Assembly (NCBI RefSeq): GCF_000154225.1 | Contig: NZ_DS264586.1 | Location: forward strand, 1,766,527-1,830,526 | DNA length: 64,000 nt | Direction: 5' to 3' | DNA from: Schaalia dentiphila ATCC 17982 | Lineage (GTDB): Bacteria; Actinomycetota; Actinomycetes; Actinomycetales; Actinomycetaceae | Shown: positions 43,587 through 54,044 of the stretch, piece by piece | How the letters are laid out: the number at the start of each line of letters is the position of its first letter | How positions within the stretch are numbered: position 1 is the first letter of the stretch | Notes under the pieces: model-generated | Database searches by the model: none | What the model saw: the letters and a program-made list of their open reading frames with translations, nothing else | What the model was told of the DNA's origin: nothing | Position numbers and translations under genes: made by a program

Positions 43587-44792
43587 TTAGAAATCGATGC
43601 CCGGGAGCTTGACGTCCGGGGCGGTGATTGGGCCGACCTCGACGCTGCCGGAACCGGGCTCCAGGCCCAGTTCCTCCGCGAGGGCATTCGCACGGCGAAT
43701 GAGGGTCTCGACGATCTGGTCCTCGGGCACGGTCTCGACGACCTCGCCACGAATGAAGATCTGTCCCTTGCCGTTGCCGGAGGCGACACCCAGGTCGGCC
43801 TCGCGAGCCTCGCCCGGACCGTTCACGACGCAGCCCATCACGGCCACGCGCAGCGGGACCGTCAGGTCCTTCAGGCCCTCGGTGACGTCCTCGGCGAGCG
43901 TCCACACGTCCACCTGGGCGCGACCACACGACGGGCACGAGACGATCTCGAGAGTCTTCTCGCGCAGACCCATGAACTCCAGCATCTTCGTGCCCACCTT
44001 AATCTCCTCAACGGGAGGAGCGGACAGCGAGACGCGAATCGTGTCACCGATCCCCTCGGCCAAAAGCACCGAGAAAGCGGACACGGACTTAATCGTTCCC
44101 TGGAAGGCGGGACCGGCCTCGGTGACGCCCAGGTGCAGGGGCCAGTCCCCCGCCTCGGACAGCATGCGGTAGGCCTGGATCATCGTCAGCACATCGTGGT
44201 GCTTGACCGAGATCTTGAAGTCGTGGAAGTCGTTCTCCTCGAACAGGGAGGCTTCCCAGATCGCGGACTCGACGAGGGCCTCGGGCGTGGCACGGCCGTA
44301 CTTCTTCAGCAGTCGAGGATCGAGCGATCCTGCGTTCACACCGATGCGCAGCGACACGCCGTGATCGGAGGCGGCCTTGCAGATGTCCTTCACCTGGTCA
44401 TCGAACTTGCGGATGTTACCCGGATTCACACGCACGGCACCACAGCCGGCCTCGATCGCCTGGAAGACGTACTTCGGCTTGAAGTGAATGTCAGCGATCA
44501 CCGGGATACGCGACTGCCTCGCGATGATAGGCAGCGCGTCCGCGTCCTTATCCGTCGGGCAGGCGACGCGAACGATGTCGCAGCCGGCGGCCGTCAGCTC
44601 GGCGATCTGCTGGAGGGTCGCGCCGATGTCGTGCGTCTTCGTCGTCGTCATGGACTGGACGGAAACCCGCGCGCCACCGCCCACGGGAACGTCACCCACC
44701 ATGATGCGACGCGTCTGCTTGCGCGGGAACGGCGATGCCGAGACTTCGGGCATACCAAGATTGATTTCACTCACCGTGTCATTATCGCGCAC
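43587..44792 (-). CDS. ispG: 4-hydroxy-3-methylbut-2-en-1-yl diphosphate synthase
   Basis: IspG is the sixth enzyme of the MEP isoprenoid pathway, using a 4Fe-4S cluster. The 401-residue protein has [37 protein letters not shown] and [10 protein letters not shown]. The cluster cysteines are in SCPSCGR (two) and [10 protein letters not shown] (third), with the neighbouring Glu. The GTG at 44792 was chosen for GGAAGGA 8 nt upstream. It belongs with dxr (46115-47386) in the same pathway and with rip in the same operon. Confidence 0.95.
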   Translation of the reverse strand: MRDNDTVSEINLGMPEVSASPFPRKQTRRIMVGDVPVGGGARVSVQSMTTTKTHDIGATLQQIAELTAAGCDIVRVACPTDKDADALPIIARQSRIPVIADIHFKPKYVFQAIEAGCGAVRVNPGNIRKFDDQVKDICKAASDHGVSLRIGVNAGSLDPRLLKKYGRATPEALVESAIWEASLFEENDFHDFKISVKHHDVLTMIQAYRMLSEAGDWPLHLGVTEAGPAFQGTIKSVSAFSVLLAEGIGDTIRVSLSAPPVEEIKVGTKMLEFMGLREKTLEIVSCPSCGRAQVDVWTLAEDVTEGLKDLTVPLRVAVMGCVVNGPGEAREADLGVASGNGKGQIFIRGEVVETVPEDQIVETLIRRANALAEELGLEPGSGSVEVGPITAPDVKLPGIDF

Positions 44793-44870
44793 AGTGGCCT
44801 TCCTTCCCACACGGACCACGAACGCGTGGTCAGAGTCGCTTTTCGGGCAGATGTGTGAACCTGCCTGCGC

Positions 44871-46112
44871 TCAGCCGAGCGACACCGGCTTCACGATGTC
44901 TGCAACGATCAGAATGACGCTCATCGCGACCAGCAGGCCGCCGACAACCCAGGTAACGGGAACGAGGCGAGCCGTGTCCGCCGGGCCGGGATCCTCCGCC
45001 CCACGCACGCGGGCCACCGTTCGGCGCACACCCTCATAGATCGCCCCGAGAATGTGCCCGCCGTCCAGCGGCGGCAACGGGATCAGGTTAAAGACGAAAA
45101 GGGCCATGTTGAGCGATGCCAAGAGGCTCAGCAGCACGGCGACAACCTGACGCGTGTCGCGCAGACCCAGCGCCTGCGAATCACCCGTCACCTCGCCGGC
45201 CAGGCGCCCCACGCCCACGACGGACACGACACCCGAGGAGTCGCGCTTTTCGTCAGTAAACACGGAGCGGCCGACCTGCCACACAGCCTGAGGCAGGCGG
45301 GTCACGACCGCCGTCGTCCCGGTGAACATCTGCCAGTTCGCCGCTGCCACATCGGCGGGCGACGCCGACACGTACTCGTATCCAGCCGTCACGCCCACCA
45401 AGCGCGCCCCCTGAGCGCCCGTCACAGGAGAAACACTCAGGTCCACGGTGCTGCCGTCGCGCTCCACCGTCAGCACGGCAGACTCGCCCTCCTGGGTGGC
45501 CCCAACCGCGTGCTGCAGCTCCGCGAAGGTGGCAACCGGCTGCCCATTCCACGCGACGACCGTGTCCCCGGGGCGAACCCCTGCCTCGTACGCGGGGGAA
45601 GCGACCTCACCGGAAGCGCTCATGATCGTGGCCGGGACGTCCGCAATCGTGCGCGAGGCCGTGGGAGCACCGATGCCGATCATCGTCACCGCCGACAAGA
45701 CGATGCAGATCAGCAGATTCATGAGCGGGCCACCAAGCATGACCGCGATCTTCTTCGGGGCGCTCAGACGGTAGAACGCGCGGTGTTCCTTGCCCTCAGG
45801 GATCTCCACGGCCGAGGCCTCACGAGCTTCCTGCGCGAGCGTCGGCTTACCGCCGCGACCCACGAGCCGAGTACCCGGTCGTGCCGGCGCGTACATGCCG
45901 ACGATCTTCACGTAACCGCCAAGCAAAATCGCGCGCAGCGCATAGGTTGTGTCGCCGATCTTCTTCTTCCACAGGGCCGGACCAAAACCCACCGCGTAAT
46001 CGGGGACCAGCACCCCAAACTTCTTCGCGGGGAGCATATGCCCCACCTCGTGCAGGGCAACCGAGGCCAAGATTCCGATAACGACAACGACAATACCGAC
46101 GATTGAGCCCAC
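44871..46112 (-). CDS. RIP (site-2) metalloprotease, RseP/Rip1-like
   Basis: This membrane protease cuts substrates inside the bilayer, typically anti-sigma factors or signal peptides. The 413-residue protein has the zinc motif HEVGH in its first membrane segment, the second catalytic motif NLIPLPPLDGGHI near residue 345, a PDZ domain (~185-260, PAYEAGVRPGDTVVAWNG) and four membrane segments. The start is uncertain: GTG 46112 has AAGGA 9 nt upstream, while GTG 46118 gives the 4-bp GTGA overlap with dxr. It lies between dxr and ispG, its usual place in bacteria. Confidence 0.92.
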   Translation of the reverse strand: MGSIVGIVVVVIGILASVALHEVGHMLPAKKFGVLVPDYAVGFGPALWKKKIGDTTYALRAILLGGYVKIVGMYAPARPGTRLVGRGGKPTLAQEAREASAVEIPEGKEHRAFYRLSAPKKIAVMLGGPLMNLLICIVLSAVTMIGIGAPTASRTIADVPATIMSASGEVASPAYEAGVRPGDTVVAWNGQPVATFAELQHAVGATQEGESAVLTVERDGSTVDLSVSPVTGAQGARLVGVTAGYEYVSASPADVAAANWQMFTGTTAVVTRLPQAVWQVGRSVFTDEKRDSSGVVSVVGVGRLAGEVTGDSQALGLRDTRQVVAVLLSLLASLNMALFVFNLIPLPPLDGGHILGAIYEGVRRTVARVRGAEDPGPADTARLVPVTWVVGGLLVAMSVILIVADIVKPVSLG

Positions 46113-46114
46113 GC

Positions 46115-47386
46115 TCACATATCCTTCCACTGGCCGACGCGAACGAGTTCGCGCGCACGCTGATCAGCCCAGCGCTGTGCGGCCACGATGTCATCCAACG
46201 AGGGGTCAGCGACGCCCTCGTGCTCATGCACAACGCTCGCCACCGTGTCCACGATCGCAAGCCACGGCACCTCCCCCGCGATAAACGCGTCAACTAGCAC
46301 CTCGTTCGCGGCGTTGAGCACCGCGGGATGCGTCGCCGAGGCCGCGACCGCGAAGCGAGCAAGGTTGATCGCGGGGAACGTCTCGTTATCCACCGGCTCA
46401 AAGGTCCACTCCGATGCGGAGACCCAGGTCAGCGGCTTCTCGACGTCCTGGAGGCGCTCGGGCCAGGTGAGCCCAAGCGCAATCGGCAGACGCATATCCG
46501 GAGGTGAGGCCTGGAGCGTCGTCGCACCGTCGTACCACGTCACCATCGAATGCACGATGGACTGCGGGTGCACGGTCGCGATGATGTGCTCGGGCGCGAC
46601 GTCGAACAGCAGGTGGGCCTCAATGAGTTCCAACCCCTTGTTGATCAGGGTCGACGAGTTGATCGTGACGACGGGCCCCATCTGCCACGTCGGATGCGCC
46701 AAGGCTTGCTCGGCGCGCACGCCACGCAACTGATCGCGCGTGCGGCCACGGAAGGGGCCACCCGACGCGGTCAGCACGAGATCTGCGACCTCGGAGCGGC
46801 CAGACACCAACGAAGAGGTGAGACCGCGTTCATGCACACCCGAAGCCAACACCTGGGCGATTGCCGAATGCTCGGAATCCACCGGGACGATCTGCCCCGG
46901 GAAACGCATGGCGTTCTTCACGAGCGCACCACCGACGACCAGCGACTCCTTGTTCGCCAGCGCCAGGCGCGCACCGCACTTCAAAGCGGCAAGCGTCGAC
47001 GACAGGCCCACACCGCCCGTAATGCCGTTGAGCACCACCGGCGTTGCTCGCGGGTACAGCTGCGCCGCACGCTCAACGGACGCGCACACAACCTCGACGG
47101 ACGCGTTCTCGCCGACGAAAACCTCCGGGCACGTGCCACCCATCGACTCCACAGCAGCCGACAATTCCTCGCGAACGTCGCGAGCCACGCCCACGTACGC
47201 GGGATTCAACGCGACGATCTGCACGGCAAGCTCGGTGATCGACGCACCGCCGGCGCTGAGGCCAAGGACGTCGAAACGCCCGCGGTTCGCCTCGATGACC
47301 TCACGTGCCTGGGTACCGATCGATCCCGTCGAGCCAAGCAGGACGACGGGGATAGTGGACGTGTGTTCTTCCACCGACACGGGCAT
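46115..47386 (-). CDS. dxr: 1-deoxy-D-xylulose-5-phosphate reductoisomerase
   Basis: Dxr makes MEP from DXP with NADPH, the committed step of the pathway. The 423-residue protein has the NADPH loop LLGSTGSIGTQAREVIEAN and ALANKESLVVGGALV. It has the metal/substrate region VPVDSEHSAIAQVL and TASGGPFRGR, and the C-terminal NAANEVLVDAFIAG. The ATG at 47386 shares a base with the stop of the preceding DivIVA-like gene (TGATG). Confidence 0.96.
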   Translation of the reverse strand: MPVSVEEHTSTIPVVLLGSTGSIGTQAREVIEANRGRFDVLGLSAGGASITELAVQIVALNPAYVGVARDVREELSAAVESMGGTCPEVFVGENASVEVVCASVERAAQLYPRATPVVLNGITGGVGLSSTLAALKCGARLALANKESLVVGGALVKNAMRFPGQIVPVDSEHSAIAQVLASGVHERGLTSSLVSGRSEVADLVLTASGGPFRGRTRDQLRGVRAEQALAHPTWQMGPVVTINSSTLINKGLELIEAHLLFDVAPEHIIATVHPQSIVHSMVTWYDGATTLQASPPDMRLPIALGLTWPERLQDVEKPLTWVSASEWTFEPVDNETFPAINLARFAVAASATHPAVLNAANEVLVDAFIAGEVPWLAIVDTVASVVHEHEGVADPSLDDIVAAQRWADQRARELVRVGQWKDM

Positions 47387-47934
47387 CAGTCAACCGCAAG
47401 CAGAATCTCGACGGCACGCCCGAGGTAGGCGTCCACGGGGCCCTCCATGTAGGCCTTCTTGCCGCGCTTGGGGCGGAAGGTCGACAGACGAATCTCGTCA
47501 GCGGTCAGCTCCCCGGCCTCGTCGAAGTACGCCGCGATGCGATCCAGCAGATCGTCAACTTCCTCGCAGGAGTAGCCACGTCCCGACGTCGGGTGTGCGA
47601 AGCGCTCACCGCGGGGGCGCTGCAGACGCGGGTACAGGGTCGTCGCACGGTCGGCGACCCTGTCGTACCACGCTGCCTCACCCTCAGCTGCGACCGAATC
47701 CGCGCGATCACGTTTCACGAAAGCCGCCTCCAGGCGGTTCATCGCAGCGTCCACGGCATCGATGTTGTAGCCGCGATTCTTCAGCTCAAAAGTGGCCAGA
47801 CGCACCTGCTCGGAGCTGAACTGCTCCGGGGGAACACCGCCCTCATAGGCGCGGCGAGCGTCTTCGAAGAACGCATCAACCTGTGCGCAGTCGTAGCCCT
47901 TCGAGAAGAGACCAACCCTAGGAAACTCAGTCAT
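47386..47934 (-). CDS. DivIVA domain-containing protein (two-module)
   Basis: This 182-residue protein contains two short DivIVA-type modules: FPRVGLFSKGYDCAQVDAFF with EQVRLATFELKNRGYNIDAV near the N-terminus, and RGYSCEEVDDLLDRIAAYF with EIRLSTFRPKRGKKAYMEGP near the C-terminus. The GYdxxqVDxFf pattern is the membrane-curvature/polar-growth module of DivIVA/Wag31, but the long coiled coil of true DivIVA is missing. A role in cell growth or division is inferred from that resemblance only. It overlaps both neighbours (ATGA upstream, TGATG downstream). Confidence 0.75.
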   Translation of the reverse strand: MTEFPRVGLFSKGYDCAQVDAFFEDARRAYEGGVPPEQFSSEQVRLATFELKNRGYNIDAVDAAMNRLEAAFVKRDRADSVAAEGEAAWYDRVADRATTLYPRLQRPRGERFAHPTSGRGYSCEEVDDLLDRIAAYFDEAGELTADEIRLSTFRPKRGKKAYMEGPVDAYLGRAVEILLAVD

Positions 47935-48335
47935 GACTGCTCCTTTTCCTGTGTCATGGAACGAAGAATCTGTTCGACGGCCTCAGGCGTGCCGAAATCA
48001 GCATACTCAGAAGAAACGGTAGTCGGCTCCGTAGCTGGCAGCGTCGCAGCGTGAACGTCACTGCCCACACTGTTCGCACGGCACGCCACTCGCCTGCGCT
48101 CGGCGTGACGCAGCATGTCAATGAGACGGTCGATCTCTGCATCGACCTCCTCGTCATTGAAGCCGCGCAATTTCGTAGAAAACTCCACATCCAGAGCCTT
48201 CTGAGCCGTCACGATCCTCTCAGGATCCATCTCCTCGCCAGTCAGTGTGCGTTCGACGTCCGCGAGAAAAGTCAGGACCTCGCTCACGTCGTAGCCCATC
48301 CGCAGGAAACTACGGGAAAAATCTGTCCTGATCAC
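47931..48335 (-). CDS. DivIVA domain-like small protein
   Basis: This 134-residue protein begins [20 protein letters not shown], a DivIVA-like start, then [20 protein letters not shown], a second half-module of the same kind. The C-terminal third is low-complexity with [18 protein letters not shown]. It resembles its downstream neighbour and is probably an old duplicate. The GTG at 48335 overlaps the rlmN stop (GTGA), and its own stop overlaps the next ATG (ATGA). Confidence 0.7.
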   Translation of the reverse strand: MIRTDFSRSFLRMGYDVSEVLTFLADVERTLTGEEMDPERIVTAQKALDVEFSTKLRGFNDEEVDAEIDRLIDMLRHAERRRVACRANSVGSDVHAATLPATEPTTVSSEYADFGTPEAVEQILRSMTQEKEQS

Positions 48336-49612
48336 GCGCGCACCTCCCCGACCGGGCGCTTACCGTCAGCGACCACCGTCGCCAGCTGCCCGCACGCGCC
48401 GTCAATATCCGAGCCGCGCGTATCGCGGATCGACGTCGCGATGCCGTTGTCCTGCAGGCGCTTGACGAACGCCTCCTGAGCAGCCCGCGTCGATGCCGTC
48501 CAGATGGACCCGGGCGTCGGATTCAAGGGGATGGGGTTCACATGCACCCAGCCGTGGCCGCGCTTATTGAGTTCATCGGCCAGCAGCTGCGCGCGCCATT
48601 CCTGATCGTTCATGTCCTTGATGAGCGCGTATTCGATCGACACGCGCCGACCCGTCGCGAGGAAGTACCCGCGCGCCGCATCGAGCAGCTCGCCGACCTT
48701 CCACCGCGAGTTGATCGGGATCAGCTCGTCACGAAGATCGTCGTCGGGCGCATGGAGCGAGACCGCGAGCGTCACCGGCATGCCCTCCCCCGCCAGTTTC
48801 TTGATCGCGGGGACCAAGCCGACCGTGGACACGGTGATGTTGCGGGCACTCATACCGAAGCCTTCCGGCGCCGGATCGATCAAACGGTGGAGCGCGGCGA
48901 CAACCGTCTTGTAGTTAGCGAGGGGCTCACCCATGCCCATGAATACAACATTCGACAGCTTCGTCGGCCCACCCGCGAGCTTGCCGTCTCGGCACGACGC
49001 CTGGGCCTCGCGAACCTGGTCAACGATCTCCGCTGTCGACAGGTTACGCGTCAGGCCCATCTGTCCCGTCGCACAGAACGGACAGGCCATGCCGCAGCCC
49101 GCCTGCGACGACACGCACAGCGTCGTTCGCTGGGGGTAACGCATGAGAACAGACTCGACCTGCGCGCCGTCGTACAGGCGCCACAAATCCTTGATCGTGC
49201 GCCCACCGTCAGCCTCTAGGGATACAACCTTCGTCACGAGCTTGGGCAACAGGGCATCCGAGACCGCTTCATGCATCCCAGCCGGGATATCGCTCATGTT
49301 CGCAGGATCGGCCTGAAAATGCGTGAAGTAATGGCGCGACAGCTGATCGGCGCGGAAAGCGGGCAACCCCAGGTCCTTCAGCACCTGCTTGCGGGCTACA
49401 GCATCCAGATCAGCGAGATGCGACGGAGCCTTTCCACGCCGCTTCGCGGTGAACGACAGGACCGGCTTAGCGTCCTTGTGAGTCGCCCCCTCCGGCGGCT
49501 GATCGGTCGGACGAACCTCACGGCGCGGGCTGCGACGCTGCAGATCCGACACCCCCAGGGTGTTCGGCGTACGCGCCTGCGCCCCACGGGGCCCCTTCGT
49601 CGATTGACTCAA
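48332..49612 (-). CDS. rlmN: 23S rRNA/tRNA adenine-C2 methyltransferase
   Basis: RlmN is a radical SAM enzyme that methylates A2503 of 23S rRNA and A37 of some tRNAs. The 426-residue protein has the cluster motif [19 protein letters not shown]. It also has [32 protein letters not shown] and the acceptor cysteine near the C-terminus ([15 protein letters not shown]). A ~60-residue basic N-terminal extension precedes the usual start region. The start is TTG at 49612: it overlaps the cdsA stop (TTGA) and has GGGAG 8 nt upstream. A start further in cannot be excluded. Confidence 0.94.
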   Translation of the reverse strand: MSQSTKGPRGAQARTPNTLGVSDLQRRSPRREVRPTDQPPEGATHKDAKPVLSFTAKRRGKAPSHLADLDAVARKQVLKDLGLPAFRADQLSRHYFTHFQADPANMSDIPAGMHEAVSDALLPKLVTKVVSLEADGGRTIKDLWRLYDGAQVESVLMRYPQRTTLCVSSQAGCGMACPFCATGQMGLTRNLSTAEIVDQVREAQASCRDGKLAGGPTKLSNVVFMGMGEPLANYKTVVAALHRLIDPAPEGFGMSARNITVSTVGLVPAIKKLAGEGMPVTLAVSLHAPDDDLRDELIPINSRWKVGELLDAARGYFLATGRRVSIEYALIKDMNDQEWRAQLLADELNKRGHGWVHVNPIPLNPTPGSIWTASTRAAQEAFVKRLQDNGIATSIRDTRGSDIDGACGQLATVVADGKRPVGEVRA

Positions 49613-50520
49613 TGGCTAGACTCCCAAGAAATACCCGGCAGCGCCCACGCAAAAATGAAGTAGGCAACCGGCGCGCTCATGAGCAGCGCGTCCACTCGGT
49701 CGAGAACACCACCGTGGCCCGGCAGGATCTGCGACATGTCTTTCAGGCCGGCCTCACGCTTAATGAGAGACTCGGTCAGGTCGCCCATCGTACCCACAAA
49801 GGCGATGGAGATACCCGCAACGACACCCCACCACCAGGAAGCTCCCAGCAGCCACAGCCCGACCACGCCGACGGCGATAGCCGTCAAGGCAGAACCTGCG
49901 AAGCCTTCCCAGGATTTCTTGGGAGACAGTGCGGGAGCCATCGGGTGCTTGCCGAACATGACGCCAGCAGCCCAGCCGCCGGTGTCGTTGGCGATGACCA
50001 TGAGCTCAAAGACGACGAACACCCAGGCGTTGTGCCACGCCGCCATCATGAGCACAACGAACGAAGCCAGGAACGGCACGTAGACGGCGGCAAACGTTGA
50101 CGACACAACGTCGCTCATTCGCGACTGTTGACGACGGTCCAGGAGTCTCCACGCCGCGCAGACGAATACCGTGATGTACAGGGCGAAGAGCATGCCCTCT
50201 GTGCCCAGCCACCACGCGCAGGTCACCATGCCGATAGCGCCGACATACAGGGGCGTCACCGTCAGCGTGATGCCCATGCGAGCGAAAGCACCCGCGAGTT
50301 CCCAGATTCCAACCAGGCACACGAAGGCGATGACGCCCACAAACGCGGGCAGCGAGGTGAATAGAGGAATGGCGACCGCAGCAATCAGGACAACTGCGGT
50401 CGTGATCGCCTGCGGAAGGTTACGCCCGGCCTTCCCCGTTGCCCCACCCGCGGGATGATTGTCACGAGTGGGGCCCGGGGAGAAGACTCGGGCAAGAAGT
50501 GAACGATCCGTCGACGCCAT
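49609..50520 (-). CDS. cdsA: Phosphatidate cytidylyltransferase
   Basis: CdsA makes CDP-diacylglycerol, the precursor of membrane phospholipids. The 303-residue protein has about eight membrane segments and, near its end, the family signature [20 protein letters not shown] followed by [11 protein letters not shown] ~35-residue soluble N-terminus precedes the first segment. The ATG at 50520 shares a base with the frr stop (TGATG), and the stop overlaps rlmN. Confidence 0.96.
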   Translation of the reverse strand: MASTDRSLLARVFSPGPTRDNHPAGGATGKAGRNLPQAITTAVVLIAAVAIPLFTSLPAFVGVIAFVCLVGIWELAGAFARMGITLTVTPLYVGAIGMVTCAWWLGTEGMLFALYITVFVCAAWRLLDRRQQSRMSDVVSSTFAAVYVPFLASFVVLMMAAWHNAWVFVVFELMVIANDTGGWAAGVMFGKHPMAPALSPKKSWEGFAGSALTAIAVGVVGLWLLGASWWWGVVAGISIAFVGTMGDLTESLIKREAGLKDMSQILPGHGGVLDRVDALLMSAPVAYFIFAWALPGISWESSH

Positions 50521-51077
50521 CAGATCGTCAGCAGTTCGCTTTCCTTCGTCGCGAGCATCTTGTCGATCTGCTCAGTGTGGGCCTTCGTGAGGCCATCAAG
50601 CTGCTTTTCAGCGCGCTCGACATCGTCCTCGGAGGCCTCGCCGTCCTTCTTCAGACGGTCGAGCTGATCCTTCGCCTTACGACGCACGCCGCGCACGGAC
50701 ACACGACCGTCCTCAGCCTTGCTCTTGGCCTGCTTCACGTACTCCTTACGGCGTTCCTCCGTCAGGGCGGGCAGAACGACGCGCACCACGTTGCCATCGT
50801 CGGTCGGGTTCACGCCAAGGTCCGACTCACGCAGAGTACGGATGATCTCCTGGGTCGCGGTGCGATCGAAGGGAGAGATCAGGACGGTGCGAGCCTCGGG
50901 AATCTGGAAGCTAGCAAGCTGCTGCATCGGCGTCGGAGCGCCGTAGTAGTCCACCAGAAGCTGCTCGAACATCGCAGACGTCGCGCGCCCGGTACGAATG
51001 TTCGAAAACTCGTGGCTGGCCGCTTCCACGGCCTTGTCCATCTTTTCCTCGGCCTCGAGGAGAATATCGTCGATCAC
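50520..51077 (-). CDS. frr: Ribosome recycling factor
   Basis: RRF splits post-termination ribosomes together with EF-G. The 185-residue protein begins IDDILLEAEEKMDKAVEAAS and has the conserved FSNIRTGRATSAMFEQLLVD and YYGAPTPMQQLASFQIPEAR; the length is exactly that of the family. The start is GTG at 51077 with AAGGAG 6-7 nt upstream. It follows pyrH by 38 bp. Confidence 0.97.
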   Translation of the reverse strand: MIDDILLEAEEKMDKAVEAASHEFSNIRTGRATSAMFEQLLVDYYGAPTPMQQLASFQIPEARTVLISPFDRTATQEIIRTLRESDLGVNPTDDGNVVRVVLPALTEERRKEYVKQAKSKAEDGRVSVRGVRRKAKDQLDRLKKDGEASEDDVERAEKQLDGLTKAHTEQIDKMLATKESELLTI

Positions 51078-51115
51078 TATGAGCTCCTTTAAGTCAGTGG
51101 TCTGTGAAGGTTATA

Positions 51116-51826
51116 TCACGCCGTCACTAGGGTACCGATTTCATCGCCCATCAGCGCGCGGGTCACGGCACCGTCGCCACCCATACCAAAGATGCGCGTC
51201 GTCAGTCCATTGTCGCGGCACAGGGCCAGCGCCGAACCGTCAATCACCTTGAGATCGCGACGCAGCGCCTCAGAATAGGTCAGCGTGTCGAAGCGGTGAG
51301 CGTCGGGATTCTTGTTCGGATCATCGTCGTACACGCCATCCACGCCGTTCTTGGCGACGAGGAGTTCGTCGCAGTGAATCTCCAGAGCACGCTGTGCGGA
51401 CACCGTGTCCGTCGAGAAGTACGGCAGGCCCGCGCCAGCGCCGAAGACAACGACGCGCCCCTTCTCCAGGTGACGAATCGCTCGAAGCGGCAGGTAGGGC
51501 TCGGCAACTTGAGCCATCGTGATGGCCGTCTGCACACGGGCGGGGACACCGGACTGGTCGATAAAGTCCTGGAGTGCGAGAGCGTTCATAACGGTGCCAA
51601 GCATGCCCATGTAGTCCGCGCGGGAGCGCTCAAGACCCTCGCGAGCAAGCTGTGCACCACGGAAGAAGTTGCCACCACCGACGACGATCGCCACCTGGAC
51701 ACCTTCACGCACAGCCGTCGCGACCTGCTCCGCAATGCTGCGGACAACCTTGGGGTCCAAACCGATCGATCCACCCCCGAATGCTTCTCCGGACAGCTTG
51801 AGCAAAACGCGGCGGTTCGTCGACAT
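51116..51826 (-). CDS. pyrH: UMP kinase
   Basis: PyrH phosphorylates UMP to UDP. The 236-residue protein has the amino-acid-kinase fold with [19 protein letters not shown] at the N-terminus. It has [36 protein letters not shown], the nucleotide loop [15 protein letters not shown] and [19 protein letters not shown]. The ATG at 51826 has AAGGAG 8 nt upstream. A terminator separates it from tsf. Confidence 0.97.
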   Translation of the reverse strand: MSTNRRVLLKLSGEAFGGGSIGLDPKVVRSIAEQVATAVREGVQVAIVVGGGNFFRGAQLAREGLERSRADYMGMLGTVMNALALQDFIDQSGVPARVQTAITMAQVAEPYLPLRAIRHLEKGRVVVFGAGAGLPYFSTDTVSAQRALEIHCDELLVAKNGVDGVYDDDPNKNPDAHRFDTLTYSEALRRDLKVIDGSALALCRDNGLTTRIFGMGGDGAVTRALMGDEIGTLVTA

Positions 51827-51885
51827 GACGCTTCTCCTTTGTAACGGCCCCGGAAGGGCGGAACGGTTAAGAACCATACTACCTG

Positions 51886-51925
51886 GTAAAAGGGAAGCGG
51901 CCCCGCCGTTCGGCGGGACCGCTCC
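51886..51925 (-). terminator. Terminator after tsf
   Basis: A ~14-bp GC-rich stem with one bulged base (51893-51907 and 51912-51925) is followed on the minus strand by CTTTTACC. It lies 32 bp after tsf, so rpsB-tsf is separated at least partly from pyrH-frr. Confidence 0.8.
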
Positions 51926-51956
51926 CATTTGTCAGCAAGCTGACGACGTGGCCAGA

Positions 51957-52784
51957 TCAGGCACCGACGTGCACGCGCACGAAGTTGGTGACCGTGGCGC
52001 CCGCCTCCTTGAGGACCTGAGCGACGGACTTCGAGGGGTCACGCGCGAAGGCCTGGTCAACGAGGCAGTTGTCCTTGTAGAACGCGTTCAGGCGGCCCTC
52101 AACGATCTTAGGAACGATGTTGGCGGGCTTGCCTTCCTCAAGCGTGATCTTCTCGAGGGTAGCGCGCTCCTTGTCGAGCACGTCGGCCGGAACCGAATCG
52201 CGATCGAGGTAGGCGGGCATGTAAGCGGCAACATGCATCGCGATGTCGTGGGCGACGGACTTGCCGGCGGCGTCGGTGACGACGAACACGCCAACCTGCG
52301 GGGGCAGGTCAGGGTTGGTCTGGTGCAGGTAGAGGTCGACGTTCTCGCCCTCAACGCGCACGATGCGGCCAACCTGCAGCTTCTCGCCGATGATGGCGGC
52401 GAAGGCATCCAGGCGGTCCTTGACGGTGCCCTCACCCATGGGGGCGGCGAGCAGCGCGTCGAGGTCGGCAGCCTTGGAGGCAACGGCGGCGGCCAGAACC
52501 TCGTTGGAGAAGTCGATGAACTTCTGGTTCTTGGCGACGAAGTCGGTCTCGGAGTTGACCTCGACCAGCACGCCGACGGTGCCGTCGGTCTGCGCGGCCA
52601 GCAGGCCGGCGGAGGCCTGGCGGCCCTCGCGCTTGGACAGGGACTTCAGGCCCTTCAGGCGGATGATCTCGAGAGCCTTCTCGGCGTCGCCGTCGGCCTC
52701 GGTCAGAGCCTTCTTGACATCCATCATGCCGGCGCCGGTCTGCTCACGCAGCGCCTTCACATCTGCAGCGGTGAAATTCGCCAT
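51957..52784 (-). CDS. tsf: Elongation factor Ts
   Basis: EF-Ts recycles EF-Tu from GDP to GTP. The 275-residue protein begins ANFTAADVKALREQTGAGMM and has the signature ALTEADGDAEKALEIIRLKG. NSETDFVAKNQKF lies in the first core domain and AQVLKEAGATVTNFVR at the end. The ATG at 52784 was chosen from the family start; the upstream in-frame extension overlaps rpsB. The gap to rpsB is 25 bp. Confidence 0.97.
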   Translation of the reverse strand: MANFTAADVKALREQTGAGMMDVKKALTEADGDAEKALEIIRLKGLKSLSKREGRQASAGLLAAQTDGTVGVLVEVNSETDFVAKNQKFIDFSNEVLAAAVASKAADLDALLAAPMGEGTVKDRLDAFAAIIGEKLQVGRIVRVEGENVDLYLHQTNPDLPPQVGVFVVTDAAGKSVAHDIAMHVAAYMPAYLDRDSVPADVLDKERATLEKITLEEGKPANIVPKIVEGRLNAFYKDNCLVDQAFARDPSKSVAQVLKEAGATVTNFVRVHVGA

Positions 52785-52809
52785 CGGATGATTCCTCTCA
52801 GTTAAAAGT

Positions 52810-53637
52810 TCAGTCCTGCTTGGGGGCGTCGGCGGCCTCTTCGGCGGCAGCGGCCTCGTCGGCCGCAACCTCGCCCTCGAGGAGCTCGCGCTCCCACTCG
52901 GCCAGAGGCTCCGCGGCGGCTTCTTCGCCCTTGCCCTTGCGGACGTCGGAGCGAGCGATCAGGCCCTCGGCAACGGCGTCGGCGATCACTCGGGTCAGCA
53001 GCGCGACGGCGCGGATGGCGTCATCGTTGCCGGGGATGCGGTAGTCGACCTCGTCCGGATCGGCGTTGGTGTCGAGGATGGCGACGATCGGGATGCGCAG
53101 CTTGCGAGCCTCGGAGACCGCAAGGTGTTCCTTCTTGGGGTCGACGATCCACACGGCCGAGGGAACCTTGGTCATGTCGCGGATGCCGCCCAGGGTGCGC
53201 GAGAGCTTGTCCTTCTCGCGGCGCATCATGAGCAGTTCCTTCTTGGTGTGACCGGAGGAGGCCACATCGTCGAAGTCGATCTGCTCGAGTTCCTTCAGGC
53301 GCTGCAGACGGGTGGCAACGGTCGAGAAGTTGGTGAGCATGCCGCCGAGCCAACGGTGGTTCACGTAGGGCATGCCGACGCGCTGGGCCTGCTCGGCCAC
53401 GGCTTCCTGTGCCTGCTTCTTGGTGCCAACGAAGAGCAGAGTGCCACCGTGGGCAACGGTCTGCTTCACGAAGTCGAAGGCGATGTCGATGTCAGCAATG
53501 GTCTGCTGCAGGTCAATGATGTAGATGCCGTTGCGCTCGGTGAGGATGAAGCGCTTCATCTTCGGGTTCCAACGGCGAGTCTGGTGGCCGAAGTGGACAC
53601 CGGACTCGAGGAGCTGACGCATGGTAACGACTGCCAT
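52810..53637 (-). CDS. rpsB: 30S ribosomal protein S2
   Basis: S2 binds the 30S head-body junction with S1. The 275-residue protein has [54 protein letters not shown] and [20 protein letters not shown]. An acidic Ala/Glu-rich tail (from ~245) extends beyond the E. coli length, as in other actinobacteria. GGAAAGGA lies 6 nt before the ATG. It is first of the rpsB-tsf operon, with a long leader. Confidence 0.97.
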   Translation of the reverse strand: MAVVTMRQLLESGVHFGHQTRRWNPKMKRFILTERNGIYIIDLQQTIADIDIAFDFVKQTVAHGGTLLFVGTKKQAQEAVAEQAQRVGMPYVNHRWLGGMLTNFSTVATRLQRLKELEQIDFDDVASSGHTKKELLMMRREKDKLSRTLGGIRDMTKVPSAVWIVDPKKEHLAVSEARKLRIPIVAILDTNADPDEVDYRIPGNDDAIRAVALLTRVIADAVAEGLIARSDVRKGKGEEAAAEPLAEWERELLEGEVAADEAAAAEEAADAPKQD

Positions 53638-53841
53638 GGTTCGTCCTTTCCCCGCAAGTCGCGAGTGATCAGTGGGGTTTCCCCCGGGTTATCGGTTAGC
53701 TATGCGCGTTGCGCACCCTGGTGCCATGACCGGCGACCATCCCCGAAAGGACCGAAGCCGCCGCGCCTCGCTCCCCTGGCGGTTTCCCGTGGGTCGCGAT
53801 AATGGCACGCGAAGTCACCTGCACAGGGCAAGTGCCCGGCT
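53638..53841 (-). other. Long 5' leader of rpsB
   Basis: About 200 nt lie between the predicted transcript start (~53835) and the rpsB ATG. The RNA is GC-rich and could form several hairpins (e.g. around 53690-53720). There is no coding frame with a good start. Ribosomal-protein operons often carry leaders that bind the encoded protein, so an S2-binding role is plausible but unproven. Confidence 0.45.
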
Positions 53842-53870
53842 ATCTTACCTCACAAGTGCACAGATGTCCG
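53842..53870 (-). promoter_or_regulatory. rpsB-tsf promoter
   Basis: On the minus strand CGGACA (53865-53870), 17 bp, then TAAGAT (53842-53847). The -10 is near consensus and the -35 keeps the GACA half. Confidence 0.55.
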
Positions 53871-54044
53871 AAACCAGGCGCATGAGACGTTGCCTACTGG
53901 ATTCATCTTCGACGAGGCCGGGGCAGCTCGGTACAGACACGCCGTCTTCGCTCGTTATCCACAGGCTCCTTTCGCGTCGCAGCAGTATCCACAACCAACG
54001 CCGGGCGACTAGACCTGTGCGCCGTGTCCCCTCACGCTGATGTC

